From an uncultured Clostridium sp. (GTDB taxonomy: Bacteria; Bacillota; Clostridia; TANB77; CAG-508), in assembly GCA_900553685.1 (NCBI GenBank), contig USEI01000001.1:268413-332412 (forward strand): 64,000 nt of DNA, read 5' to 3'. Below, one piece after another: positions 46,091 through 54,454 of this stretch. Every line of letters begins with the position of its first letter. Position 1 is the first letter of the stretch. The notes beneath the pieces were generated by a model, which was given only the letters and a program-made list of their open reading frames with translations, ran no database searches and had not been told where the DNA came from. Position numbers and translations under genes: made by a program.

Positions 46091-46366
46091 ATGGAAAGAC
46101 AATATTGTGCATCTGCATATACAATAGATTTTAACAATAAAAAAGTCTTATTAATGTATAACAAGAAATTAAATAAATGCTTACAACCAGGAGGTCATAT
46201 AGAAGAAAATGAAAATCCAATAGAAACAGCAGAACTATCTAACAATGAGAAAAATATAGTTAAATGGCAAGATATTAATACTTTAAAATATCATAATGAA
46301 GTTTATGATGAAATAAAAATAAAGGTTAATAAATTGTTTGAAATATTCAAGGATGAAAATATTTAG
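46091..46366 (+). pseudogene. Nudix hydrolase with internal deletion
   Basis: 91 residues, versus about 160 expected. It starts like a Nudix enzyme ('CASAYTIDFNNKKVLLMYNK', 'CLQPGGHIEENENPIETA') but after the first half of the Nudix box it jumps to a C-terminal segment ('NIVKWQDINTLKYHNEVYDE'). The REx2EEx2G part with the metal-binding Glu is gone, by an in-frame deletion of roughly 60-70 codons. The remaining product cannot be an active Nudix hydrolase. GGAG before ATG. Confidence 0.75.
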
Positions 46367-46427
46367 TTATGATTTAGGAAGTAATATATAGAATGTTCAA
46401 TTTTAAAATAAAGATTTAAAAAAATTA

Positions 46428-46472
46428 TTGACAAATGACACTATGTCATATATAATAATGACATGGTGTCAT
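46428..46472 (+). promoter_or_regulatory. Promoter and two TetR operators
   Basis: Consensus TTGACA at 46428-46433 and TATAAT at 46451-46456, 17-base spacer. Two copies of ATGACA-N3-TGTCAT lie in it: 46435-46449 in the spacer and 46458-46472 just after the -10, 23 bases centre to centre. Binding would block polymerase, so the TetR protein below probably represses its own operon. Confidence 0.8.
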
Positions 46473-46501
46473 TTTATTATAATGTTTAAAGGGGTGAGAT
46501 T

Positions 46502-47122
46502 ATGCCAACTGTAACTTTTATGAATTTATCTAAAGAAAAGAAAGATAAGATTATAAAGGCGGCCAAAAAAGAATTTTCTAGAGTTCCAATTTCAGAAGTT
46601 TTAATTAAAAATATTGTAGAAGATGCAGAAATTGCAAGAGGAAGTTTTTATCAATATTTTGATTCTAAAGAAGATTTGTTAAAATTTTTATTAGAAGAAG
46701 AAATGGAAAAAGTAGATGAATTTGCAAAACAAGCTCTAAAAGAAACTTCTGGAGATATTTTTGAAGTATATATTAGAATGTATGACTTCTTAATAAATCA
46801 AGATCTTATTAAAGAAGATAAAATTTTTCATCAAAAAGTTTTAGAAAATGTTAAAACTTCAGAAGAAGATTTTTATATTTTAAAAAATCTTATGGGAGAA
46901 GAGTTGAAAGGCCCATTCCAAAAAGATGAAATTATTTCAAAAGTTGATAAGTCAAAATTAAAAATTAATAATGATAATGATTTAAAAATAATAATAAAAA
47001 TGCTGTTTATTGTTACAAAAAAAGCAATTGTTTCTAGTTTTAAATATAATTCAAAAGAAGAAGCAAGAGATGAGTATATTAAAATGATAGAATTTTTAAA
47101 ATATGGAATTTATATAAAATAA
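46502..47122 (+). CDS. TetR-family repressor of the ABC exporter operon
   Basis: 206 residues. N-terminal helix-turn-helix: 'KDKIIKAAKKEFSRVPISEV', 'LIKNIVEDAEIARGSFYQYF' and 'DSKEDLLKFLLE' are standard TetR motifs; the C-terminal part is a ligand-binding all-alpha domain of unknown ligand. GGGGTGAG before ATG. Next gene after 57 bases. The two operators in its own promoter fit autoregulation. Confidence 0.93.
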   Translation: MPTVTFMNLSKEKKDKIIKAAKKEFSRVPISEVLIKNIVEDAEIARGSFYQYFDSKEDLLKFLLEEEMEKVDEFAKQALKETSGDIFEVYIRMYDFLINQDLIKEDKIFHQKVLENVKTSEEDFYILKNLMGEELKGPFQKDEIISKVDKSKLKINNDNDLKIIIKMLFIVTKKAIVSSFKYNSKEEARDEYIKMIEFLKYGIYIK

Positions 47123-47179
47123 TTTATTTGGGATTTTACTATACATTACAATAAAAAAACAAAAGGAGAGAATTTAGAT

Positions 47180-48943
47180 ATGTTAAAACTATTAAAAAGA
47201 TTTTCAAAAAAAGAAATTATTTTAGTATTAGTTTGTTTATTATTTATAATAGGTCAAGTCTGGTTAGATTTAAAAATGCCAGATTATATGTCTAATATAA
47301 CAAGACTTGTTCAAACAGAAGGAACAGAAGTTATTGAAATTTTAGAGCAAGGTATATATATGCTTTTATGTGCAGGTGGAAGTTTAATTTTTGCTTGCAT
47401 TGTGGGATATTTTGCATCATTTTTATCATCATCTTTTTCAAAAGAACTAAGATATGATTTATTTTGCAAAGTTGAAGATTTTAGTATGGCAGAAATGAAT
47501 AAATTCTCAATTAGCAGTTTAATTACAAGAACTACAAATGATGTTACACAAGTTGAAATGCTAATTGCTATGGGACTTCAATTAATTATAAAGGCTCCAA
47601 TTACAGCAGTTTGGGCGGTAATGAAAATACTTGGAAAAAATTTATTATGGAGTGAAATAACTGGAGGAGCTGTAATAATTTTACTACTAACAATTGGAAT
47701 ACTTATGAAATTTGTATATCCAAACTTTAAAAAAGTTCAGAACTTAATTGATAATGTAAATAATGTTACAAGAGAAAATTTAACAGGTTTAAGAGTTGTA
47801 AGAGCTTTTAATGCTGAAAAATATCAGGAAAATAAATTTGAGCTAGAAAATACTGAACTAACAAGACTTCAAACATTTAATCAAAGAATGATGTCTATTA
47901 TGTCGCCAATGATGTATTTAATTATGAATGGTCTAACACTTGCTATTTATTTTACAGGTGCATTTTTAATTGAGCAAGCAGGAATGGCAGACAAGATAAA
48001 TATATTTAGTAATATGGTTGTATTTTCATCTTATGCTATGCAAGTTATAATGTCATTTTTAATGCTTGCTATGATATTCATGATGTACCCAAGAGCTGCT
48101 GTATCTGCAGGAAGAATTTTAGAAGTTTTAAATTCTAAAATTAGTATTATAAGTGGAACTAAAAAAGAAGGCAAAACAGGAATCACTGGTGAGCTTGAAT
48201 TTAAAAATGTATCATTTAAATATCCAGATTCAAATGAGTATACTATAAAAGATATTTCATTTAAGGCAAATAAAGGCGAAACTATTGCAATTATTGGCTC
48301 AACTGGTTCAGGAAAATCTACTTTAATTAATCTAATTCCAAGATTTTTTGATACAACAGAAGGAGAAGTTTTAGTAGATGGAGTTAATGTAAAAGAATAT
48401 GATCAAGAAGTATTACACAATAAACTAGGATATGTTCCTCAAAAAGCTGTTATGTTTAGTGATACAGTATTAGGAAATGTTGATTATGGTGAAAATGGAA
48501 AAGAAAAAAAATCTGAAGAACAAATTAAAAAGGCAATAGAAGTTGCACAAGGGACAGAGTTTGTTGAGAAGATGAAAGATAAATACAATTCTCATATAGC
48601 TCAAGGAGGAAGTAATATTTCTGGAGGGCAAAAACAAAGATTATCAATAGCTCGTGCTATTGCAAGAAATCCTGAAATATATATTTTTGATGATAGCTTT
48701 TCAGCACTTGATTATAAAACAGATTTTAAATTAAGAAAAGATTTAAAAAAATATACAAAAAATGCAACAAGCGTAATTGTTGCACAAAGAATTGGAACAG
48801 TAATTCATGCAGATAAAATAATTGTATTAGATGAGGGAAAATGTGTTGGAATAGGAACGCATAAAGAATTACTTAAAAATTGCAATACTTATAAAGAAAT
48901 TGCATATTCACAATTAAGTAAGGAGGAATTAGAAAATGCCTGA
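47180..48943 (+). CDS. ABC exporter half-transporter A (degenerate nucleotide site)
   Basis: 587 residues, membrane domain plus ATPase. Six helices precede the ATPase: Walker A 'IGSTGSGKSTLINLI', signature 'ISGGQKQRLSIARAIARNP' and Walker B 'IYIFDDSFSALDYKTDF', where Asp is followed by Ser instead of catalytic Glu. This marks the non-hydrolysing site of heterodimeric exporters such as BmrC and EfrC. Overlaps the next gene by 8 bases. AAGGAG before ATG. Multidrug or peptide export is the usual role. Confidence 0.93.
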   Translation: MLKLLKRFSKKEIILVLVCLLFIIGQVWLDLKMPDYMSNITRLVQTEGTEVIEILEQGIYMLLCAGGSLIFACIVGYFASFLSSSFSKELRYDLFCKVEDFSMAEMNKFSISSLITRTTNDVTQVEMLIAMGLQLIIKAPITAVWAVMKILGKNLLWSEITGGAVIILLLTIGILMKFVYPNFKKVQNLIDNVNNVTRENLTGLRVVRAFNAEKYQENKFELENTELTRLQTFNQRMMSIMSPMMYLIMNGLTLAIYFTGAFLIEQAGMADKINIFSNMVVFSSYAMQVIMSFLMLAMIFMMYPRAAVSAGRILEVLNSKISIISGTKKEGKTGITGELEFKNVSFKYPDSNEYTIKDISFKANKGETIAIIGSTGSGKSTLINLIPRFFDTTEGEVLVDGVNVKEYDQEVLHNKLGYVPQKAVMFSDTVLGNVDYGENGKEKKSEEQIKKAIEVAQGTEFVEKMKDKYNSHIAQGGSNISGGQKQRLSIARAIARNPEIYIFDDSFSALDYKTDFKLRKDLKKYTKNATSVIVAQRIGTVIHADKIIVLDEGKCVGIGTHKELLKNCNTYKEIAYSQLSKEELENA

Positions 48944-50756
48944 TCAAAAACATGTACAAAGAAATGTTGGTCCAAATAAAGTTCAAGAAAAACCTAAAGA
49001 CTTTAAAAAATCCATGAAAAAACTTTTAATGTGGGATAAAAAATTATTGCCATTTTATATACTTGCAATTATATTTGCTATATCTGGTTCAATCTGCTCT
49101 ATTATCGGACCAAATGGTTTATCAAACTTAACAGATACTATTACTGAAGGAGTTTTGACTGGAATAAATTTTGACAAAATTAAATCAATTGGAATATTTT
49201 TACTTACAGTATATGTAATAAGTGGTATATTAACATTTTTAACAGGTTTTATTATGGCTACAACAGCAAATAAGCTTGCAAAAAAATTACGTACTAATAT
49301 ATCCCAAAAAATAAACAAATTACCTCTTCGTTATTATGATACACATTCTTTTGGAGATGTTTTATCAAGAGTTACAAATGACGTAGATACAATTGGTATG
49401 TCTATTAGCCATAGTTTAGGTACATTTGTTCATGCTGTTGCACTTTTATTATCATCTGTTGTAATGATGTTTTATACAAATTGGATGATGGCTTTAACTG
49501 CAATTTTAACTTCATTAATAGGATTTATCTTTATGTTTTTAATACTTTCTAAATCTCAAAAATATTTTAACGAAAGACAAGTAGATTTAGGAAATTTAAA
49601 TGGTCATATTGAAGAAATGTATTCTGGATATAATGTTGTAAAAGTATATAATGGTAAGAAAAAATCTATTGAAACATTTAAAAAATTAAATGAAAAATTA
49701 TTTAATTGTAGTAGGAAAAGTCAATTTTTATCAGGGCTTATGCAACCAATAATGAATTTTATAGGAAATTTAAGTTATGTAGTGGTTTGTATTTTAGGAG
49801 CTGTATTAGTTAAAAATGATGTGATAACATTTGGAGTAATTGTTGCATTTATTGTTTATGTAAGATTATTTACATCTCCTTTGCAACAAATTGCGCAAGG
49901 ACTAACAAACCTTCAATCAGCAGCTGCAGCAAGTGAAAGAGTATTCGAATTTTTGGAAGAAGAAAATATGCCTGATGAAAGTGGAAAAAATAAAAAATTA
50001 AGTTCAGAAGTTGTAAAAGGAAATATTGAATTTGAACATGTAAAATTTGGATATAATAGTGATAAATTAATTATAAAAGATTTTTCAGCTAAAGCAAAAT
50101 CTGGTCAAAAAATTGCAATTGTAGGACCAACTGGAGCTGGGAAAACTACACTTGTAAATCTACTTATGAAATTTTATGAAATAAATTCAGGAGATATAAA
50201 GATTGAAGGAGTTTCTATAAATGACTTAACAAGAGAAAATGTCCATGATTTATTTGTAATGGTACTTCAAGATACATGGCTTTTTAATGGTACAATTAGA
50301 GAAAATATTGTATATAATAAAGAAAATGTTTCTGATGAAGAAGTCTTAAAAGCATGTAAAACAGTAGGATTAGAACATTTTATTAAAAGTCTTCCATATG
50401 GATTAGATACAGTTTTAATGGATAATGATAGTATTTCAGCAGGACAAAAACAATTATTGACAATAGCAAGGGCAATGATAGAGGATGCGCCTTTTTTAAT
50501 ATTAGATGAGGCAACAAGTAATGTAGATACAAGAACAGAAGAACTTGTTCAAAAAGCAATGGATAAATTAACAGAAGGTAGAACTTCATTTATTATTGCA
50601 CATAGATTATCAACAATTAAAAATGCTGATTTAATTTTGGTAATAAATGAAGGTAATATTATAGAGCAAGGAAATCATGAAGAATTACTTGCAAAAAAAG
50701 GATTTTATGCAGATTTATATAATTCACAATTTCAAAAAACTGAAGAAATAGCATAA
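48936..50756 (+). CDS. ABC exporter half-transporter B
   Basis: 606 residues, partner of the preceding protein. Walker A 'VGPTGAGKTTLVNLLMKFY', Walker B 'PFLILDEATSNVD' with the catalytic Glu; the signature is 'SISAGQKQLLTIARA', with Ala replacing the first Gly of SGGQ. So it supplies the catalytic Glu while the other half supplies the good signature, as expected for a heterodimer with one active site. AAGGAGGAATT before ATG; the ATG overlaps the upstream gene. Confidence 0.94.
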   Translation: MPDQKHVQRNVGPNKVQEKPKDFKKSMKKLLMWDKKLLPFYILAIIFAISGSICSIIGPNGLSNLTDTITEGVLTGINFDKIKSIGIFLLTVYVISGILTFLTGFIMATTANKLAKKLRTNISQKINKLPLRYYDTHSFGDVLSRVTNDVDTIGMSISHSLGTFVHAVALLLSSVVMMFYTNWMMALTAILTSLIGFIFMFLILSKSQKYFNERQVDLGNLNGHIEEMYSGYNVVKVYNGKKKSIETFKKLNEKLFNCSRKSQFLSGLMQPIMNFIGNLSYVVVCILGAVLVKNDVITFGVIVAFIVYVRLFTSPLQQIAQGLTNLQSAAAASERVFEFLEEENMPDESGKNKKLSSEVVKGNIEFEHVKFGYNSDKLIIKDFSAKAKSGQKIAIVGPTGAGKTTLVNLLMKFYEINSGDIKIEGVSINDLTRENVHDLFVMVLQDTWLFNGTIRENIVYNKENVSDEEVLKACKTVGLEHFIKSLPYGLDTVLMDNDSISAGQKQLLTIARAMIEDAPFLILDEATSNVDTRTEELVQKAMDKLTEGRTSFIIAHRLSTIKNADLILVINEGNIIEQGNHEELLAKKGFYADLYNSQFQKTEEIA

Positions 50757-50788
50757 GAATTACAAAATTTTAGTATTTAAGAGAAATG

Positions 50789-50817
50789 GACTAGAGATAG
50801 TATTTTCTAGTCTTTTT
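50789..50817 (+). terminator. Terminator after the ABC exporter operon
   Basis: GACTAGA (50789-50795) with TCTAGTC (50806-50812), then TTTTT. Confidence 0.75.
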
Positions 50818-51041
50818 CTTTTGATAAAAAGGAAAAATCATCTGTAAGTTTCTAAATTATAATTTTAAATAAAAATTATGGTTAATCATTTTAAAATATA
50901 AATTAATTAAAAAATATGATAAAATTTTTAAAAATTATGTAATGAAATATAAAAAATATACTCTTATTATATGTAAAGATATATAAATAAATTTATTAAA
51001 ACATAAAATATATTTAAGAAAAATATATTAAGGAGTAAGTT

Positions 51042-51536
51042 ATGCAGCCTATAGAAGAAGTGTATAAAATGCATTCAAATACTGTATATAAATATTTAAT
51101 TTGCTTAACACATGATGAGGATATATCAGAAGACTTAACACAAGAAACTTTTGCAATAGCTGTAAAAGAAATAAAAAAGTTTAAAGGCGATTGTAAGGTA
51201 TCTGTTTGGTTATGTCAGATTGCAAAGCATTTATGGTATCAAGAATTAAAAAAAAGAAAAAAGTATAAAAAAATTTCAATTGAAGAAATTGAGAATTTGC
51301 AAACAACTGAAAATACAGAAGAATTTATTTTAAAAAAAGAAGAAAAAATTGAACTTTTTAAGAATATACAGAAATTAGATGAATTATCTAGACAAATAAT
51401 ATATCTTAAAATGGTAGGAAATTTAAATTTTATAGAAATTGCTGAGATTTTGGGAAAAACAGCAAATTGGGCAAGAGTTACTTTTTATAGAGCCAAACAA
51501 AAATTGAAGGAGGAAAATGAAAATGAAAAAAAATGA
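51042..51536 (+). CDS. ECF-type RNA polymerase sigma factor
   Basis: 164 residues. Region 2 is 'VYKYLICLTHDEDISEDLTQ' and 'FAIAVKEIKKFKGDCKVSVW', region 4 is 'RQIIYLKMVGNLNFIEIAEI' with 'GKTANWARVTFYRAKQKL'. It overlaps its anti-sigma gene by 14 bases (20 if the ATG at 51517 is used), so they are coupled. AAGGAG before ATG. Likely an envelope-stress regulon; its target promoters are not identified. Confidence 0.94.
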   Translation: MQPIEEVYKMHSNTVYKYLICLTHDEDISEDLTQETFAIAVKEIKKFKGDCKVSVWLCQIAKHLWYQELKKRKKYKKISIEEIENLQTTENTEEFILKKEEKIELFKNIQKLDELSRQIIYLKMVGNLNFIEIAEILGKTANWARVTFYRAKQKLKEENENEKK

Positions 51537-52464
51537 TGAATGTAAAATTGTACAAGATTTATTATTTGGATATGCAGATAATATATTAAGCCAAGAGTCG
51601 AAGGATTTTGTTGAAAAACATTTAATTTCTTGTGAAAATTGCAAATATAAACTTGAAGAAATAAAAAAAGATTTAAAAGATAATGAAGTGGCTCAAGAAA
51701 AAGAAATTGATTATCTAAAAAAGGTTAGAAGAAAATCACAAATTAAATCAATATTTTTTGCTGTTATTATTATACTTATTATAGTTTTTATGTTTTTTTT
51801 GTATAAATTTTTAATAATAAATAGTATAGTAAATAACGAAAATAGGAGTCTAAAAAATACTAATTTTTATAAAGAGCAAATTCAAATGCTTGGAAATAAT
51901 CAGACTTCAGTATTTAAAACATTTTATAAGGATGGAAAGTATAAAACAGTGTCTGAGAAATATTCTGATTTAGGAGTTACTCTAGAAAGTGCAACTTTTG
52001 GAGAAGTTAATTCGGATAAAATAACATATATAGATTTCATAAATAAAAAAGCTACAATACGAAAAGGTGAAATTTCTAAAAAACTTAATAGCGAAGAAAA
52101 TATAAAAGGCAGTTATTTTAGAGATTATGATAAATATTTATCTTTAAAATTGGGAATGATTTTTGTGATGGATATTTCGAAAGATACTTATGAATATGGA
52201 AAAGAATATTATGTTTTAAGAAATACTTTTGAAAATAATCAAAGATGGGAATTATGGATAGATAAGGAAACTGGTTTACGAATAAAAGAAATTAATAAAG
52301 ATGGACATAAAGAATATTTTCCAGAAAGTACAGTTACAAAAAGTGTAAAGGATTCTATATTAGAGTTTAGATACAACTTTAATATTGTAACAGATGAAGA
52401 TGTTAAACCAATTGATATGACAGAATATGAAGTAGAATATATAGATATGGATAAAGAAAAATAA
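51523..52464 (+). CDS. Anti-sigma factor with zinc-finger (HC2-type) domain
   Basis: 313 residues. N-terminal zinc-finger: Cys in 'ECKIVQDLLFGYAD', then His in 'EKHLISCENC' and Cys-x2-Cys in 'CENCKYK', which binds the sigma factor. One membrane helix at about residues 76-98 ('FFAVIIILIIVFMFFLYKFL'), then an extracytoplasmic domain of unknown fold. Start chosen as ATG 51523, with AAGGAGG about 9 bases upstream; ATG 51517 is too close to it. Confidence 0.85.
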   Translation: MKKNDECKIVQDLLFGYADNILSQESKDFVEKHLISCENCKYKLEEIKKDLKDNEVAQEKEIDYLKKVRRKSQIKSIFFAVIIILIIVFMFFLYKFLIINSIVNNENRSLKNTNFYKEQIQMLGNNQTSVFKTFYKDGKYKTVSEKYSDLGVTLESATFGEVNSDKITYIDFINKKATIRKGEISKKLNSEENIKGSYFRDYDKYLSLKLGMIFVMDISKDTYEYGKEYYVLRNTFENNQRWELWIDKETGLRIKEINKDGHKEYFPESTVTKSVKDSILEFRYNFNIVTDEDVKPIDMTEYEVEYIDMDKEK

Positions 52465-52646
52465 ATGAATAAAATACAAAATTTTGGAAAAAATAGCCCT
52501 TAATGAAATAAATTATAAATAAAATGTTAAGGGCTAGGATTACAAAAATTAATTATGATTTTATAATTGGATTTGTAGATAAAATAAAAATATACTGTAA
52601 AATATTACTAAATACTTAAATATAAGTCAAAAAAACACATAAACTG

Positions 52647-52675
52647 TTTACAAATTATGTAAATCATGATATAAT
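52647..52675 (+). promoter_or_regulatory. Strong promoter for the small membrane protein/metallopeptidase pair
   Basis: TTTACA at 52647-52652, extended -10 TG-A-TATAAT with TATAAT at 52670-52675, 17-base spacer. Confidence 0.75.
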
Positions 52676-52693
52676 CCTTGCGTGGTGATTTAT

Positions 52694-53029
52694 ATGAAAA
52701 GGAAAAGTAATTTAAACAGCACAAAAGACGATTTAATTAAAAATTTTAACCAACAACAATTAGAAATATACAATTATTATAAAAGTAAATTTTCTTATAG
52801 TGGAACAGAACTAATAACGACTAATAAGCAAGATAGAGAAATTGGTTTATTAGAAAATAGTTATAATGTTTTGAAAGCTATTTTTAAAGCGGAAATTGTG
52901 ATGGCATTAATTATATTTACCTTTGCTTTTATATTTGACATTTTTCCAGAAAACTCTAGTACTGAAAAAGAACAAGAATATGTTGCCTCTTCAACAGTAC
53001 AAGGCATAGAGTATTCATATAAGAAATAA
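52694..53029 (+). CDS. Small membrane protein partnered with a metallopeptidase
   Basis: 111 residues. N-terminal 65 residues polar and helical ('FNQQQLEIYNYYKSKFSYSG'), then a membrane helix ('AEIVMALIIFTFAFIFDIF') and a short outside end. ATG 52694 has TGGTGA upstream; GTG 52682 is an in-frame alternative. The next gene starts 20 bases later. No family recognised. Confidence 0.7.
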   Translation: MKRKSNLNSTKDDLIKNFNQQQLEIYNYYKSKFSYSGTELITTNKQDREIGLLENSYNVLKAIFKAEIVMALIIFTFAFIFDIFPENSSTEKEQEYVASSTVQGIEYSYKK

Positions 53030-53048
53030 TTTGTTAGTGGTGAAATTT

Positions 53049-54359
53049 ATGAGAAATGGAAGATCTACAAATGAGATAAATAAAAAATATAAAAAGGTTC
53101 AAATAAATGAACCTTTTTCTTTTAAATGGATAGTAAAAATAGAAGTAATCATAATTTTAATATTACTTCTATTTGTGTTTTTTTTAAATATAATTCCATT
53201 TAAAACTAAGTTTAAATTAAAATATAATTTAGAAAAAGTATATTCAATTCTTTTTCTAAATGAAAAATTAGACTCTGATAATAAAAGATTGGAAAATATA
53301 AATTTAGCAATAAATGAAAATCCATATTTGAGTTATAATGAAAAAGAATTTATAAAAAAAGTTTATGAAAAAGAAATTAATGAGAATTTAGAATATATAA
53401 ATTTAGAGAATGTTAATAGAAAATTAAAAACTTTAGAAATTAGTTATAATAATTCAAATAAAAAATTAAATTATAATTTCAAAGTTTATAAAAGTATTGC
53501 AGGAGAATATAATATTTATTCAAATAAAATATTTATTTATGATTCAAAAGAAAATTTCAATAAGCCTTTTGATGATATTAGTTTGAAAGATAAAGAAATA
53601 TATTTTCATGAATTAAATCATGTCCTTACTAATTATACATTAAGTAGCAAAGTAGACCTTTTTGCAAAAAATATTGAAAACAAAAATAATGATTTATTAA
53701 ATACAAAATTATTAAAAAATTTAAAAAAAGAAATAATATTAGTTGGAAAAAATACTTTTACAGAAACAGTAAATGAATTATTTACTAGAGAATATATAGA
53801 AATTTATAGCGAAAAAAAACTTGGTTTAAATAAATTAAAAGCTTATTCAGAATATATGCCATTTACATATGTTTTAGCTGAAATTTTAGATGAAAAAACT
53901 TTGAGAGAATATAAATTTAATGATAATCAAAATATTATAATTAACGGTTTACTTGAAATTAATAATAATTTTGATAAAATTTTTGAACTTATAACTTCTA
54001 TAAATTCAATTGATTACTATGTAATTTATGAAAATGATTCTAAAAGGGAAGATGAGATATATAAAAAAATTTATGAAAGTCTATCTTATTTTTATGAAAA
54101 AAAATTTAATAAAAATCTTCAAGATGATTTAGTTATACTTTCATATCTTTATAATACTAATGTTCTTGAAGAAGAATATAAAAGCTTATTAGAAAATTAT
54201 CTACAATTAGATAAAGATGATAAAATTATTGATGTAATTCCAAAAGGGTATGTTTCAAATGAGTATAAAACAGAAAATAATTATGTAAAAATAGAATATA
54301 TTAAAGATGGAGAAAAGCAATATTTTGAAATTAATGATACAAATAGATTTTTGAATTAA
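53049..54359 (+). CDS. Membrane-anchored putative zinc metallopeptidase
   Basis: 436 residues. A membrane helix at about 28-50 ('IVKIEVIIILILLLFVFFLN') puts the rest outside the cell. The HExxH site is His187-Glu188-x-x-His191 in 'IYFHELNHVLTNY'; Glu243 in 'TETVNELFTREY' lies 52 residues later, a plausible third zinc ligand as in gluzincins. No family is recognised beyond this. ATG 53049 has GGTGA upstream; the frame opens at a TTG at 53031. It shares a promoter with the small membrane protein upstream. Catalysis is inferred, not shown. Confidence 0.75.
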   Translation: MRNGRSTNEINKKYKKVQINEPFSFKWIVKIEVIIILILLLFVFFLNIIPFKTKFKLKYNLEKVYSILFLNEKLDSDNKRLENINLAINENPYLSYNEKEFIKKVYEKEINENLEYINLENVNRKLKTLEISYNNSNKKLNYNFKVYKSIAGEYNIYSNKIFIYDSKENFNKPFDDISLKDKEIYFHELNHVLTNYTLSSKVDLFAKNIENKNNDLLNTKLLKNLKKEIILVGKNTFTETVNELFTREYIEIYSEKKLGLNKLKAYSEYMPFTYVLAEILDEKTLREYKFNDNQNIIINGLLEINNNFDKIFELITSINSIDYYVIYENDSKREDEIYKKIYESLSYFYEKKFNKNLQDDLVILSYLYNTNVLEEEYKSLLENYLQLDKDDKIIDVIPKGYVSNEYKTENNYVKIEYIKDGEKQYFEINDTNRFLN

Positions 54360-54454
54360 AATAAATTTTAAATTTAAAAAAATTAATATTTTTATTGTAA
54401 AAAAACACACATAAAGATATAATTTATATATAAATTTAATTTGGAGAAACACTT

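Noticed and set aside
46091..46366. Treating the short Nudix frame as an intact small hydrolase
   Set aside because: The second half of the Nudix box with its metal-binding glutamates is missing.
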